Below are positions 35,225 through 42,706 of a stretch of DNA of 64,000 bases, one piece after another. A program made the position numbers and the translations under genes. The DNA is taken from positions 992,001 through 1,056,000 of the forward strand of contig NZ_JAZDRL010000002.1 of NCBI RefSeq assembly GCF_047501465.1, given 5' to 3'. The notes beneath the pieces are model-generated. The model did not search any database. It was not told the DNA's origin and saw only the letters and a list, made by a program, of their open reading frames with translations. The stretch is from Pseudochelatococcus sp047501465. GTDB taxonomy: Bacteria; Pseudomonadota; Alphaproteobacteria; Rhizobiales; Beijerinckiaceae. Numbering within the stretch: the first letter of the stretch is position 1; each line of letters starts with the position of its first letter.

Positions 35225-36301
35225 TTAGCTGGCATTCACGGCATTTGCTTGTGAGACGGCTGCCTGTTGAAACGTGGCCATGCCTGAATGGCAAGCGGCA
35301 GCTGCCTTTACAATGCCTGCTGCAAGGGCAGCGCCCGTACCTTCTCCCAAATGAAGGCCTAATGCCAGCAATGGTTTCTTGCCAAGGCGCTCCAATACCT
35401 CGCTATGAGCGCCTTCGGTTGAGAGGTGCCCGGCAATGCAATGATCGATCGAGGATGGATCAACCGCATGCAGGATTGCTGCTGCAGCAGCAATGACATA
35501 GCCATCCAGCAGCACAGGGATGTGCTCAAGACGGGCAGCAAGAATGGCGCCTGCAGCGGCGGCTATCTCACGGCCACCAAGGCGGCGCAGCACCTCTAGC
35601 GGATCAGACAAATGCCCTTCATGAACAGCCAGGGCAGCTTCAACAGCTGCGATTTTGCGAGCGATTCCCTCTGCATTGCCATTCGTGGGCTTTGCCCCCC
35701 AGGTGCCGCGGCCAACCCAATGGCTTGCGGGGCCACCATAAAGGGCGGCAAATATCGCTGCTGCGACAGTGGTATTGCCTATGCCCATCTCACCGATGCT
35801 TAACAGGTCTGTGCCGCCAGCAATGGCTTCCATGCCGAATGCCATTGTTGCAACGCAGGATTTCTCATCCAGCGCTGCTTCCGTGGTGATGTCGCCAGTT
35901 GGCAGGTCCAGGGCAAGATCAAAAACCTTGAAGCCGAGATCATATGCCGCACAAATCTGGTTGATCGCTCCGCCGCCAGCTGCAAAATTTTCCAGCATCT
36001 GCCGTGTTACCGCTTGCGGATAGGCCGATACGTCATGAGCTGCAACGCCATGATTGGCTGCAAATACAACAACCAGTGGACGACGCACAGCAGGCTTGGG
36101 GCTGCCCTGCCAGGCGGCAAGCCACTCAACGATGGTTTCAAGCTGACCTAGTGATCCGACAGGTTTTGTCAGCTCCCGATTGTGCGCTCGCACAGCAGCG
36201 ACGGCAAATTCATCCGGGCCGGGCAATGTTTTGAAAAGTCTGCGAACATCGTCAAAAGGCATTCCGGTAGCGTTATTCGGTTGCATCCTTGTATCCTGCA
36301 A
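35225..36301 (-). CDS. cobT: Nicotinate-nucleotide--dimethylbenzimidazole phosphoribosyltransferase
   Basis: A 358-residue enzyme of cobalamin lower-ligand assembly that makes alpha-ribazole phosphate from dimethylbenzimidazole and NaMN. Motifs: VVFAANHGVAAHDVSAYP, SIGEMGIGNTTVAAAI, and the catalytic Glu region in HLGEGTGAAL near the C terminus. Length fits the family. No cobalamin riboswitch (B12 box) was found upstream. Cobalamin partners such as cobS are not in the window. Confidence 0.96.
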   Translation of the reverse strand: MQDTRMQPNNATGMPFDDVRRLFKTLPGPDEFAVAAVRAHNRELTKPVGSLGQLETIVEWLAAWQGSPKPAVRRPLVVVFAANHGVAAHDVSAYPQAVTRQMLENFAAGGGAINQICAAYDLGFKVFDLALDLPTGDITTEAALDEKSCVATMAFGMEAIAGGTDLLSIGEMGIGNTTVAAAIFAALYGGPASHWVGRGTWGAKPTNGNAEGIARKIAAVEAALAVHEGHLSDPLEVLRRLGGREIAAAAGAILAARLEHIPVLLDGYVIAAAAAILHAVDPSSIDHCIAGHLSTEGAHSEVLERLGKKPLLALGLHLGEGTGAALAAGIVKAAAACHSGMATFQQAAVSQANAVNAS

Positions 36302-36777
36302 AGGGCATCATGATCTGTTTGAAGCGCATGCATATCAGGCTAGCGATCTAAGTGCGAGCCATAACATCGAAGGACCCGGACGGTGCCTGAATATATATCA
36401 GAAGTGTTGATGATGTATGTGTAGGGGGGCAGATTCCCGTTTATTCCTCAGGGCTAGGGATAGATTGTATGTGAACTATGCTTTTTCCCACAGGGGATTT
36501 TGTAGCCAGATATGAGGAATTAACATGGAATTACGTTGTTAATATATTGATTTTATTGTTGAATTATAAAAATAAGGCGTAATTTTATAGTTTGATGTTG
36601 CGAGGCAATTGTCAGCCGCTAATTGCAGAATTATAGTCCAGCATCCTCGACAGATTCGGCATCATATGGAGCTGGGGGAATCGTGGATTTTAGGCTGGAC
36701 AGATAGACTACGGCATTGTAGTTGAAACGCTATCTGTTAGAGATTGCTTGGTCGGCTATTAACGGCAGAGCAGGTAT
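36302..36777. other. Gene-free stretch between cobT and tRNA-Gln
   Basis: About 475 bases, AT-rich toward the tRNA. It should hold the cobT promoter (minus strand) and the tRNA promoter. I see no riboswitch, small gene or repeat. Confidence 0.4.
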
Positions 36778-36852
36778 TGGGGCGTCGCCAAGCGGTAAGG
36801 CAGCGGATTTTGATTCCGCCATGCGGAGGTTCGAATCCTCCCGCCCCAGCCA
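36778..36852 (+). tRNA. tRNA-Gln (anticodon UUG), CCA encoded
   Basis: A full cloverleaf is visible: acceptor TGGGGCG pairs with CGCCCCA, anticodon stem GCGGA/TCCGC holds a loop TTTTGAT with anticodon TTG, and the T arm GGAGGTTCGAATCCTCC is intact. CCA follows the discriminator G. The 3' end is the integration site of the element downstream and is unchanged in function. Confidence 0.96.
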
Positions 36853-36861
36853 TCACTTTTT
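36836..36861 (+). repeat. attL (26 bp core)
   Basis: The left copy of the attachment core: the end of the tRNA T-arm and acceptor, CCA and CATCACTTTTT beyond it. It is identical to attR for 26 bases, and differs directly beyond by one T. Confidence 0.85.
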
Positions 36862-36901
36862 CACACCCTTGGCGCCTTTAAAATCAATGACTTAGCGTAG
36901 G

Positions 36902-37282
36902 TCATTCCTGCTCTGGTATCCCAGCGGTAGCCCAAAACGGTATCCCAAATTTTTCTTCATCCATCTCACCTGTCGCCACCTTCTCTTCGCCCATAACGTA
37001 GCCACCATCCTTGCGGATAGCTGGGAGGACATGGCGGGTGACCCAATCTTGGAAGGCGCGGGCTTCGGGTTTGTCAGAGCGCATGATGAGTTTGTAGAGG
37101 CCAGACTCTGAGATGAGGGTGGCTTGGTTCATTCCTTTACCCCCGATCTGACCGGGGGTAGCCTGTCTGCGTTCATCGGCTGCGAGGTTGTTAAGGTATT
37201 TTGAAACACCCTTTTCGAGTGCCATCCCAAGAACCCGGCAAACGTCCGCAGCAACAAACCAAGGTGCCCCTTCAATGGACAC
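36902..37282 (-). CDS. Bro-N domain (phage antirepressor-like) protein, probably truncated
   Basis: A 126-residue protein carrying most of a Bro-N domain: APWFVAADVCRVLGM, YLNNLAADERR, LISESGLYKLIMRSDKPEA and FQDWVTRHVLPAIRKDGGY. Bro-N proteins are DNA-binding antirepressors of phages. The first ATG-like start is a GTG that begins inside the domain; the preceding in-frame codons (FTFNTSTIRVV) match the usual domain start but lead to a stop without a start codon. The last residues (FGIPFWATAGIPEQE) are encoded by the integrase arm sites at the element end. So both ends look rearranged. Confidence 0.75.
   Translation of the reverse strand: MSIEGAPWFVAADVCRVLGMALEKGVSKYLNNLAADERRQATPGQIGGKGMNQATLISESGLYKLIMRSDKPEARAFQDWVTRHVLPAIRKDGGYVMGEEKVATGEMDEEKFGIPFWATAGIPEQE
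36915..36947 (+). other. Left integrase arm-type sites (three direct repeats)
   Basis: GGTATCCCA (36915), GGTAGCCCA (36926) and GGTATCCCA (36939) are spaced 11 and 13 bp start to start. The right end has three copies with the same orientation and the same 11/13 spacing. This is the pattern expected for arm sites bound by the N-terminal domain of a tyrosine integrase. Confidence 0.7.
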
Positions 37283-37355
37283 TACGCGGATCGTGGAGGT
37301 GTTGAAGGTGAAGGCCGAGCGTCGTGGACGGGCACGAAGCTCTCAAGCTACCTTT

Positions 37356-37700
37356 CTACCTAAGACCCATCCAATCGCCGTCTACGGATTTACCAGTTGG
37401 GGCTGCGGGGCCATCTGATGCGGACGGGTATGGTTGATAGTCACGTACTTTAAGACCGTCCCTGTCACCCTCCACAATGGCACACTTCGCGGCTGTACTG
37501 AGGAGTGCCCGCAGGGCGATTGTATCGGACCCCGCATGCTGCATTGTGATCTGTGCGTGCGGGTTATATCCAGCGTCTAGCAGGACACGTGCAGCGTCAA
37601 GGAATGGTGTGCGGCTGCTTTTCACGACTACGGTCTCACCGATGCGAGCTTCGTACAGACCCCGCCCGAGTGGGTGGATAATGATTGCTAGGTTGTTCAT
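37356..37700 (-). CDS. Hypothetical protein of the integrated element
   Basis: A 114-residue protein beginning MNNLAIIIHPLGRGLYEARIG, with a mixed alpha/beta-looking first 80 residues (LDAARVLLDAGYNPHAQITMQH) and a polar Pro/Ser-rich tail. I do not recognise the family. It lies downstream of a terminator-like hairpin and may be transcribed with the Bro-N gene. Confidence 0.55.
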   Translation of the reverse strand: MNNLAIIIHPLGRGLYEARIGETVVVKSSRTPFLDAARVLLDAGYNPHAQITMQHAGSDTIALRALLSTAAKCAIVEGDRDGLKVRDYQPYPSASDGPAAPTGKSVDGDWMGLR

Positions 37701-37727
37701 GATGTTGTTTGGCTTTCTGAAATGAGA

Positions 37728-37757
37728 AAGGCCCCGGAGGTGTTCCCCCGAGGCCTT
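37728..37757 (-). terminator. Terminator-like hairpin after the HNH-like gene
   Basis: A GC-rich stem AAGGCC-cCGG pairs with CCG-aGGCCTT (37728-37757). On the minus strand it is followed by TCTCATTTC, a T-rich stretch, and lies between two minus-strand genes. Confidence 0.55.
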
Positions 37758-37769
37758 GGCAAACGATAA

Positions 37770-37785
37770 GTGCAGTCCACTGCAC
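37770..37785. promoter_or_regulatory. GTGCAGT palindrome, copy 1
   Basis: GTGCAGTCCACTGCAC: seven-base arms around a two-base centre, the loosest of four copies. It lies between the terminator and the HNH-like gene. Confidence 0.5.
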
Positions 37786-37818
37786 CGATGTTCAATGTGT
37801 GGATGGTTAGTGTCGCAG

Positions 37819-37833
37819 GTGCAGTCACTGCAC
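37819..37833. promoter_or_regulatory. GTGCAGT palindrome, copy 2
   Basis: GTGCAGTCACTGCAC, a perfect 15-base palindrome about a central C, 49 bases from copy 1, just downstream of the HNH-like gene. Confidence 0.55.
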
Positions 37834-37862
37834 TTATGCTGCGGGTAATCTGCAGTGGAGTT

Positions 37863-38198
37863 TTACGCGGCCTGCGGTGGTAGCTTGCGGCGCACGAATG
37901 GACGCAGTTCAAGGTTGGCTGAACGTAAGTCGAGAGCGTCTCCATTCTTGATATGAACGCGGTAGCCTTCAGGCGGGTTCATGATGAGACGTGCGGCGCG
38001 TAAAGACCCCTTGCGGTAATGAGGGACACGCACTGCTTTGGTGTTGAAGATCCACTGCGGGGTGAACGCGGTAGCCACGCGGTGGTAGTCAGCTATATCC
38101 ACCTTTGCCTTGAGGTCGGAGTTAGCGAGCGGAACGAGGTAGTACTTATGGGTGCCTTCAGTGGCTTCGATGGGGTGTCTGCGGGTTTTGATGGTCAT
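37863..38198 (-). CDS. HNH-like small protein
   Basis: A 111-residue protein. Its C-terminal half (AARLIMNPPEGYRVHIKNGD, then ALDLRSANLELRPF) follows the layout of HNH homing-endonuclease domains linked to AP2-type DNA-binding proteins, in which the usual text is like VDHINGDxLDNRRSNLR. The first catalytic His here has been displaced (VHIKNGD), so the nuclease may be inactive and the protein only DNA-binding. AGAGG nine bases before the ATG is a good ribosome site. Confidence 0.65.
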   Translation of the reverse strand: MTIKTRRHPIEATEGTHKYYLVPLANSDLKAKVDIADYHRVATAFTPQWIFNTKAVRVPHYRKGSLRAARLIMNPPEGYRVHIKNGDALDLRSANLELRPFVRRKLPPQAA

Positions 38199-38311
38199 TA
38201 AACTGAACCTCTGCTGATAAAAGAGACAGCAAGGCAGCTAATAAAACTGAACCTTTGCTATGAAGAACGGATATTAAGACACGAAGACAAGGATATTTCC
38301 TTGCCCACGGC

Positions 38312-38415
38312 TTCTGCCAATCCTCTCCCAGTCACAGGTCACCGCTGGCGCAAGAGCGCGTACGACGGCTAGCACTCCGAGACCTACTCGCTGTGTGGGA
38401 TGAGGATTGGCAGAA
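38312..38415. other. Long imperfect stem-loop
   Basis: TTCTGCCAATCCTC (38312-38325) pairs with GAGGATTGGCAGAA (38402-38415); the helix goes on with TCCCA/TGGGA and CACA/TGTG with small bulges, enclosing about 55 bases that contain GCGC/GCGC and AGGTC/GACCT segments. The total pairing at the base is about 23 bp. It could be a structured RNA or a DNA hairpin. Confidence 0.6.
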
Positions 38416-38438
38416 AGAATTAGGTGTTGCAGTGGTTG

Positions 38439-38453
38439 GTGCAGTCACTGCAC
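38439..38453. promoter_or_regulatory. GTGCAGT palindrome, copy 3
   Basis: GTGCAGTCACTGCAC, identical to copy 2, 24 bases after the long stem-loop; a half site TTGCAGT precedes it. Confidence 0.55.
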
Positions 38454-38521
38454 TCACACTCATGGACACCAATGGTTTGCCGTCACGGTTCACTTAGGCG
38501 TTCCCTGATCGGGAAGACCCC

Positions 38522-38564
38522 CAACAACACTTCCCCAAAGCAAGGAAATAGGGCGGTGTTGTTG
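38522..38564. other. Second stem-loop in noncoding core
   Basis: CAACAACAC (38522-38530) pairs with GTGTTGTTG (38556-38564). An alternative, TTGAGG (38562) with CCTCAA downstream (about 38587), would exclude part of this stem. Confidence 0.4.
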
Positions 38565-38835
38565 AGGTCTATCCAATCACAGAAAGCCTCAACTCCATGA
38601 CAAGCTGAGATATGGTACACATAAGGAAACCTATAGGGTCTCTACTTAAGTGTTAGATAAGGTAATTTGTTTAAGGGTTATTTCTTAGGGGTAGTTACCA
38701 ATAGTAAACAGTTAGGTAAAAACTTAAGTGTCCCTTATATAACACTTTAGTTTCCTCCCCCTTACCCCCTCCGGTCATCAACATTCCATGCCCCCTTATC
38801 AGGGAATGTCTCGCGGTTCTGCCGGGGGATCGTAG

Positions 38836-38850
38836 GTGCAATCACTGCAC
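38836..38850. promoter_or_regulatory. GTGCAGT palindrome, copy 4
   Basis: GTGCAATCACTGCAC, one change from copies 2 and 3, about 45 bases before the 37 bp repeats. Confidence 0.5.
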
Positions 38851-38891
38851 TTGTGATGTCCTCGGCATGGGTCTTGGGAACCCGATCGGTT

Positions 38892-39112
38892 GGCCGTCTC
38901 TGGCTAGAGGGGGCAGTTTTTATCCCGAAGCCTTCTATGGCTAGAGGGGCTGTTTTTTAATCTGATGCCTTCTATGGCTAGAGGTGAGGGTTTTTATCTC
39001 GGCGTCTCTGGGACTAGAGGTGCGAGGTAATTATTTAGCGGCCATCTATGGCTAGAGGTGCAACCTTTTATCCAGATGCGCCCTATTGGCTAGAGGGGAT
39101 AGTTTTTAATCC
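38892..39112. repeat. Six tandem degenerate 37 bp repeats
   Basis: The core GGCTAGAGG (one copy GGACTAGAGG), preceded by TCTATG-like and followed by a T-rich stretch such as GTTTTTTA, recurs with CTAGAGG starting at 38904, 38941, 38978, 39014, 39052 and 39090, i.e. steps of 37, 37, 36, 38 and 38 bp (about 3.5 helical turns). The copies are diverged outside the core. They resemble iterons or an array of protein-binding sites. Confidence 0.75.
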
Positions 39113-39208
39113 AGTGTCTGCGTACTCATCAGAGGAACCTGCGTTGTTCCTCTGATGCCCTTTAAGCTACAACTATAGGCTCACCAGCCGGCCTTTGTTG
39201 CTATAAGG

Positions 39209-39439
39209 CTAAAAACTCTCCCACAGGAACTTTATCCGGTCCTTCTTGCCGCGTACTTCCCGCACCAAGGTCCTGCGGGATATCAGGACGATGGATAGCC
39301 TACCAAAGATTAGAAACACCTCATTGTCTTCCTTCCAGTATCCCCAAGCCTTGTATTCAGGGTGTATCCACGGGCGAAGCTTGCCCTTGCCTGACCATTG
39401 AATTTGGACTGCGCCGATAGGTGTCTTGATATACTGCAT
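39209..39439 (-). CDS. Hypothetical small protein of the element
   Basis: A 76-residue basic protein (MQYIKTPIGAVQIQW start; GKKDRIKFLWESF end) without a domain I recognise. The start with AGGAG seven bases upstream is preferred to the ATG two codons earlier. It lies between the repeats and the recombinase gene on the same strand. Confidence 0.55.
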   Translation of the reverse strand: MQYIKTPIGAVQIQWSGKGKLRPWIHPEYKAWGYWKEDNEVFLIFGRLSIVLISRRTLVREVRGKKDRIKFLWESF

Positions 39440-39626
39440 TTCCATGCTCCTAAGGGTGCCCCGGCAGAGGGCGTGTGAATAATATGCACAAGATTAAGTA
39501 AATTATCAATATAAAATTATGTAAATTTCATAAATTAAATGGTTACGGTGTCGTTTCTATTATTAATTGCTTGAATTTTTATATGATATTTAATTTTAAA
39601 GTTTGATTTTATTGGTGTTTATGCTG

Positions 39627-40193
39627 TTAATTGTTTAACTGCAATTTCGCTTCTGAGATAATTCTATGTACGGAACCTTTTCCGATACCAAGGCGCTGTG
39701 CAATTTGCCCCATACTGAGGCCTTCATTCTTAAGGCTCATAACGTCTTCTGCTTTAGCCCGTGCAGTTGGCTTGCGGCCCTTGTACTTTCCGTCTGCCTT
39801 CGCCTTTGCAATGCCTTCACGTTGCCGCTCAAGCATCATCTCACGTTCAAACTGAGCCACGCCTCCAAGCACATTCAGCATCAGCTTGCCTGTTGGTGTC
39901 GAGGTATCCACGCCCATATTGATGATGCGCAGGTCAACACCCTTCTCCTGTAGCCTGCTCATGATTTCCCACATATGCGGCACTGAACGGGCCAGCCTGT
40001 CGAGCTTAGTCACAACAATGGTGTCACCAGTACGGGCAAACTCAAGGAGGCCTTCAAGTGCCCTGCGAGGCCCCACTGAGGAGGTCTGCTCACTGATGAC
40101 CTTCTCGCAGCCTAATGCCTGAAGGTCCCGTATCTGAGCCTCAAGCCCTGCTTCTTGTTCGAGGGTGGATGTACGAGCGTATCCGATGAGCAT
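39627..40193 (-). CDS. Serine recombinase (resolvase/invertase family)
   Basis: A 188-residue small serine recombinase. The nucleophile Ser is in YARTSTLEQ (about residue 9); KLDRLARSVPHM and FEREMMLERQREGIAKAKADGKYKGRKP are family features, and a C-terminal helix-turn-helix (MSLKNEGLSMGQIAQRLGIG) completes it. It catalyses strand exchange by resolution or inversion. The start is the ATG with GAGG upstream; the open frame continues further but with no family match. It has no visible crossover site nearby. Confidence 0.92.
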   Translation of the reverse strand: MLIGYARTSTLEQEAGLEAQIRDLQALGCEKVISEQTSSVGPRRALEGLLEFARTGDTIVVTKLDRLARSVPHMWEIMSRLQEKGVDLRIINMGVDTSTPTGKLMLNVLGGVAQFEREMMLERQREGIAKAKADGKYKGRKPTARAKAEDVMSLKNEGLSMGQIAQRLGIGKGSVHRIISEAKLQLNN

Positions 40194-40523
40194 GGCTGAG
40201 GCCTCATTCGTTCCATTGAAGTTATAGACATGAGAGTCTATATCGTTCCGAATGTCAATATGCATTCTATTGGGACGGATGAGGCGCGATGATGGAACGT
40301 CCCGCATAAGCCTGCCCTGTGGGACGCTTAAGGATTTCATCAGCATGGCGTTGTGGTGGAGTGAAGAAGGGACGCCTATAGGCACTATCAATATGCACCT
40401 TAGTTGGTGCGGAGGTGAGTGTGCGGTGCGGCCGCAGGGTAACGGGGGGATTCGGGACAGCGTCCCCGTTAATAAGAGCTTTCAGATTTTTGGCCAAATA
40501 ACTTTTGGGTCGAAAGTCGGGCC

Positions 40524-41705
40524 TCAACGTAGTTTGAAGTCGGCGATAAGGGCCGGGCGAGAAGCAAGAAGATGCTCTAAGTGGCTTTCGGCCCACATTT
40601 CAATACGAGGCACTGTACCCTCTGAGTTGTGACGCTCAACCCATTGGACTGCGTCTGTTGTGAACCTTCCGCTTGTTGCGAGCACAAGCACGTCCACCTT
40701 TGGGGCGCCCCAGAGCTTCGTTTGTTCGGCTGCGACTGTAGCATCTGGAAGACTGACGCTCCTTGATAGCCAATGCTTACACTGGATAATCACGCGTTCG
40801 CGCCGAGTGCCAGCCAAAGGGTCTTGTATTACCCGTGTTACCGAGAGATCGCGACCTCTATCCGGGGCTTTAGTTTGCATAAGCCATTCAGGGTTCTCAT
40901 AACCTGCCTGATTGGTAATTAGCGTGAACAATAGTCGCTCAAAACCATCGGCAGTTAGATTGCTCCATTGCAATTGAACGGTAACAGGGCCTCGTGGCTT
41001 TGCTGCAACGAGGTCTGCTAAATCAATAGCCGAAACCGGAAGCGGTTCATTTTCACCATAAAGCCCTTGCTCTAAGCCTCTTTTCACATTCGGCCAGTCA
41101 AACTGCTCGATATCGTGTAAGTCTTGGCATTCAGCGAATTTCAGATGACGCTTGAGATTGCTCCATGAATTGGGCTTCTGCATGCTGCTACCAAGTAGAA
41201 CTTCAATTTGATCAAGGCAATTGCACAGGGTATCCCAAAGACTACCAGATAGTTTTTGACCACGTTGCGGCTCCCCGAATGTATGGCGTACTTCGCGAAG
41301 CGCCGTGTCAAACTGTGCTATAAGGTTAATCAGTTCATCTCTAATGAGTGCGCGGCGCTTTTGATCGAACCGAAAGCGATACTCGCTTATTTGGTCACCA
41401 CCTGCCCATAGGCTATTCTCTAACTGCATCTCTGCGAGAGGATCTCCAAGTTCCATTAAATCAAATCGAATTGCTCCAATGCTTTCCGCATCTGGAGGAG
41501 TTACGTCGGGTTTCCAGCCATCAATTGCAGGGAGAGCGCGTAGCACTTGTAGGAACGACCGGCAGCGATCTTGATATTCTGGCTGCGCTCCGAAAGAGAG
41601 ACCGCGCGGGAACAGGTCCTGCAACTCGCTCCAGAGTCTTTCGAGTTTGGCGAGGTTCGCCTCAGTGGCCTCAAACTGCTTCAAGGCCTCCATTATCGCA
41701 CTCAT
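40524..41705 (-). CDS. Mrr-like restriction endonuclease domain protein
   Basis: A 393-residue protein. The N-terminal 230 residues are helical and unfamiliar. The C-terminal 150 form an Mrr-cat type PD-(D/E)XK nuclease: Glu in GFERLLF (about 256), Asp in RGRDLSV (about 286) and the QCK motif in VIIQCKHWL (308-310), followed by VLATSGRFTTDAVQW. Mrr enzymes cut modified or foreign DNA; related domains occur in defence systems. It adjoins a gene for a membrane-associated unknown protein (gap 88 bases, same strand). A defence role is inferred. Confidence 0.8.
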   Translation of the reverse strand: MSAIMEALKQFEATEANLAKLERLWSELQDLFPRGLSFGAQPEYQDRCRSFLQVLRALPAIDGWKPDVTPPDAESIGAIRFDLMELGDPLAEMQLENSLWAGGDQISEYRFRFDQKRRALIRDELINLIAQFDTALREVRHTFGEPQRGQKLSGSLWDTLCNCLDQIEVLLGSSMQKPNSWSNLKRHLKFAECQDLHDIEQFDWPNVKRGLEQGLYGENEPLPVSAIDLADLVAAKPRGPVTVQLQWSNLTADGFERLLFTLITNQAGYENPEWLMQTKAPDRGRDLSVTRVIQDPLAGTRRERVIIQCKHWLSRSVSLPDATVAAEQTKLWGAPKVDVLVLATSGRFTTDAVQWVERHNSEGTVPRIEMWAESHLEHLLASRPALIADFKLR

Positions 41706-41793
41706 TCGCTCTGATCCTCACAATAGCTAGAACAGTGAGACGAATCCTCTATAGTCGCCAGCTTGACTGAGTGTTTGTTAGTCAATTGTTGCA

Positions 41794-42666
41794 TCATGCA
41801 AGCTTCCTCTTGACTTCAACGGCATACCAATAAGGTGAAGACCGATCTGCCTTGAGTTTTGCGTTTACGCCATTTGTAATGGAAATGAAAGCGCCCACGC
41901 CACCGACAATGCTGGTCGATGCTCCCATAGCAGTTGACAGACCAAAAAATTGACCGGCGGCAGCAGCTCCCAAGCTAACAAGAGTCTTCACATCAGCGAG
42001 ATTAATATACTTCCACCACTCTCGCGATGTCTTTAGTAGATCAGCGATGGCCTGATCAACCTCACTTTCAATGACTCTAATCGCCATATCTTTGTCGTCA
42101 CTCTGTGTGATAGTGACATATAATTTGTCTAACTTAGATCGGAGTTTCTCTAGCTCGGAGCGGCGATTCAACTTAAATTCTAGAATACTCTCCATTCTGG
42201 TGCCGGGCGGGGGTAACGGAAGGCCACCTACAAGTTGTACCAAGGCTGAGCGACCCGCCTCGAATTGCGAAGTATGCGCCAACTCTTCGGGAGGTGCGGC
42301 TGTGAGGCACCAATAACCCGGCCGCTCCTTTTCAAGCATCGCAAAGCTCCTCACCTGGGTTTCGGTGGCAAGGTGCAGAATTTGAGGTATGTCGAAGCTT
42401 CCGACACCAATACTACGTGGGCGAATGAGTACCTCTTCTCGCATGAGCAGTTCCTCTTCTGGAAGAGCAACATGCACGAGGTTATTGGTGGGGCACGCAA
42501 TTTTATCCCAATAAAGGACCCCAGACTGAAGCTCCTCTTCAGGGATTTTCGTTGTGGTAAGGCCACTTAGCCCCTTTGGTTGAAGGAGACTAGGAAACAA
42601 CAAACCACGCCCGATTAGTTTAGGAGCAGTCCCCCTGAAAGCGACTCGACGCTTTGCTTCGCCCAT
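41794..42666 (-). CDS. Unknown protein with C-terminal membrane segments
   Basis: A 290-residue protein starting MGEAKRRVAFRG. Residues about 150-215 are charged and may form a coiled coil (SELEKLRSKLDKLYVTITQ). Residues about 225-270 are two hydrophobic stretches (LVSLGAAAAGQFFGLSTAMG and TSIVGGVGAFISI) compatible with membrane insertion. I do not recognise its family. It is transcribed toward the Mrr-like gene and might be a partner or effector. Confidence 0.7.
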   Translation of the reverse strand: MGEAKRRVAFRGTAPKLIGRGLLFPSLLQPKGLSGLTTTKIPEEELQSGVLYWDKIACPTNNLVHVALPEEELLMREEVLIRPRSIGVGSFDIPQILHLATETQVRSFAMLEKERPGYWCLTAAPPEELAHTSQFEAGRSALVQLVGGLPLPPPGTRMESILEFKLNRRSELEKLRSKLDKLYVTITQSDDKDMAIRVIESEVDQAIADLLKTSREWWKYINLADVKTLVSLGAAAAGQFFGLSTAMGASTSIVGGVGAFISITNGVNAKLKADRSSPYWYAVEVKRKLA

Positions 42667-42706
42667 AGTTCCTCCAGCTTAGTATACATATCATCCTGCA
42701 GATATA

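Larger units (their letters stand above)
38199..39208. other. 1 kb noncoding core of the element
   Basis: No credible gene in either strand for 1010 bases. It holds a near-direct repeat AAACTGAACCT(C/T)TGCT (about 38201 and 38244), a long stem-loop (38312-38415), a second stem-loop (38522-38564), two GTGCAGT-type palindromes, an AT-rich stretch (about 38640-38760) and the 37 bp tandem repeats. An origin or control region is a reasonable guess, not proven. Confidence 0.6.

Noticed and set aside
36302..36500. Cobalamin riboswitch before cobT
   Set aside because: I looked for the B12 box and the conserved core on the minus strand and did not find them.
38892..39112. CRISPR array
   Set aside because: The repeat core is only about nine bases, copies diverge outside it, there are no distinct spacers of constant length, and no cas genes are near.
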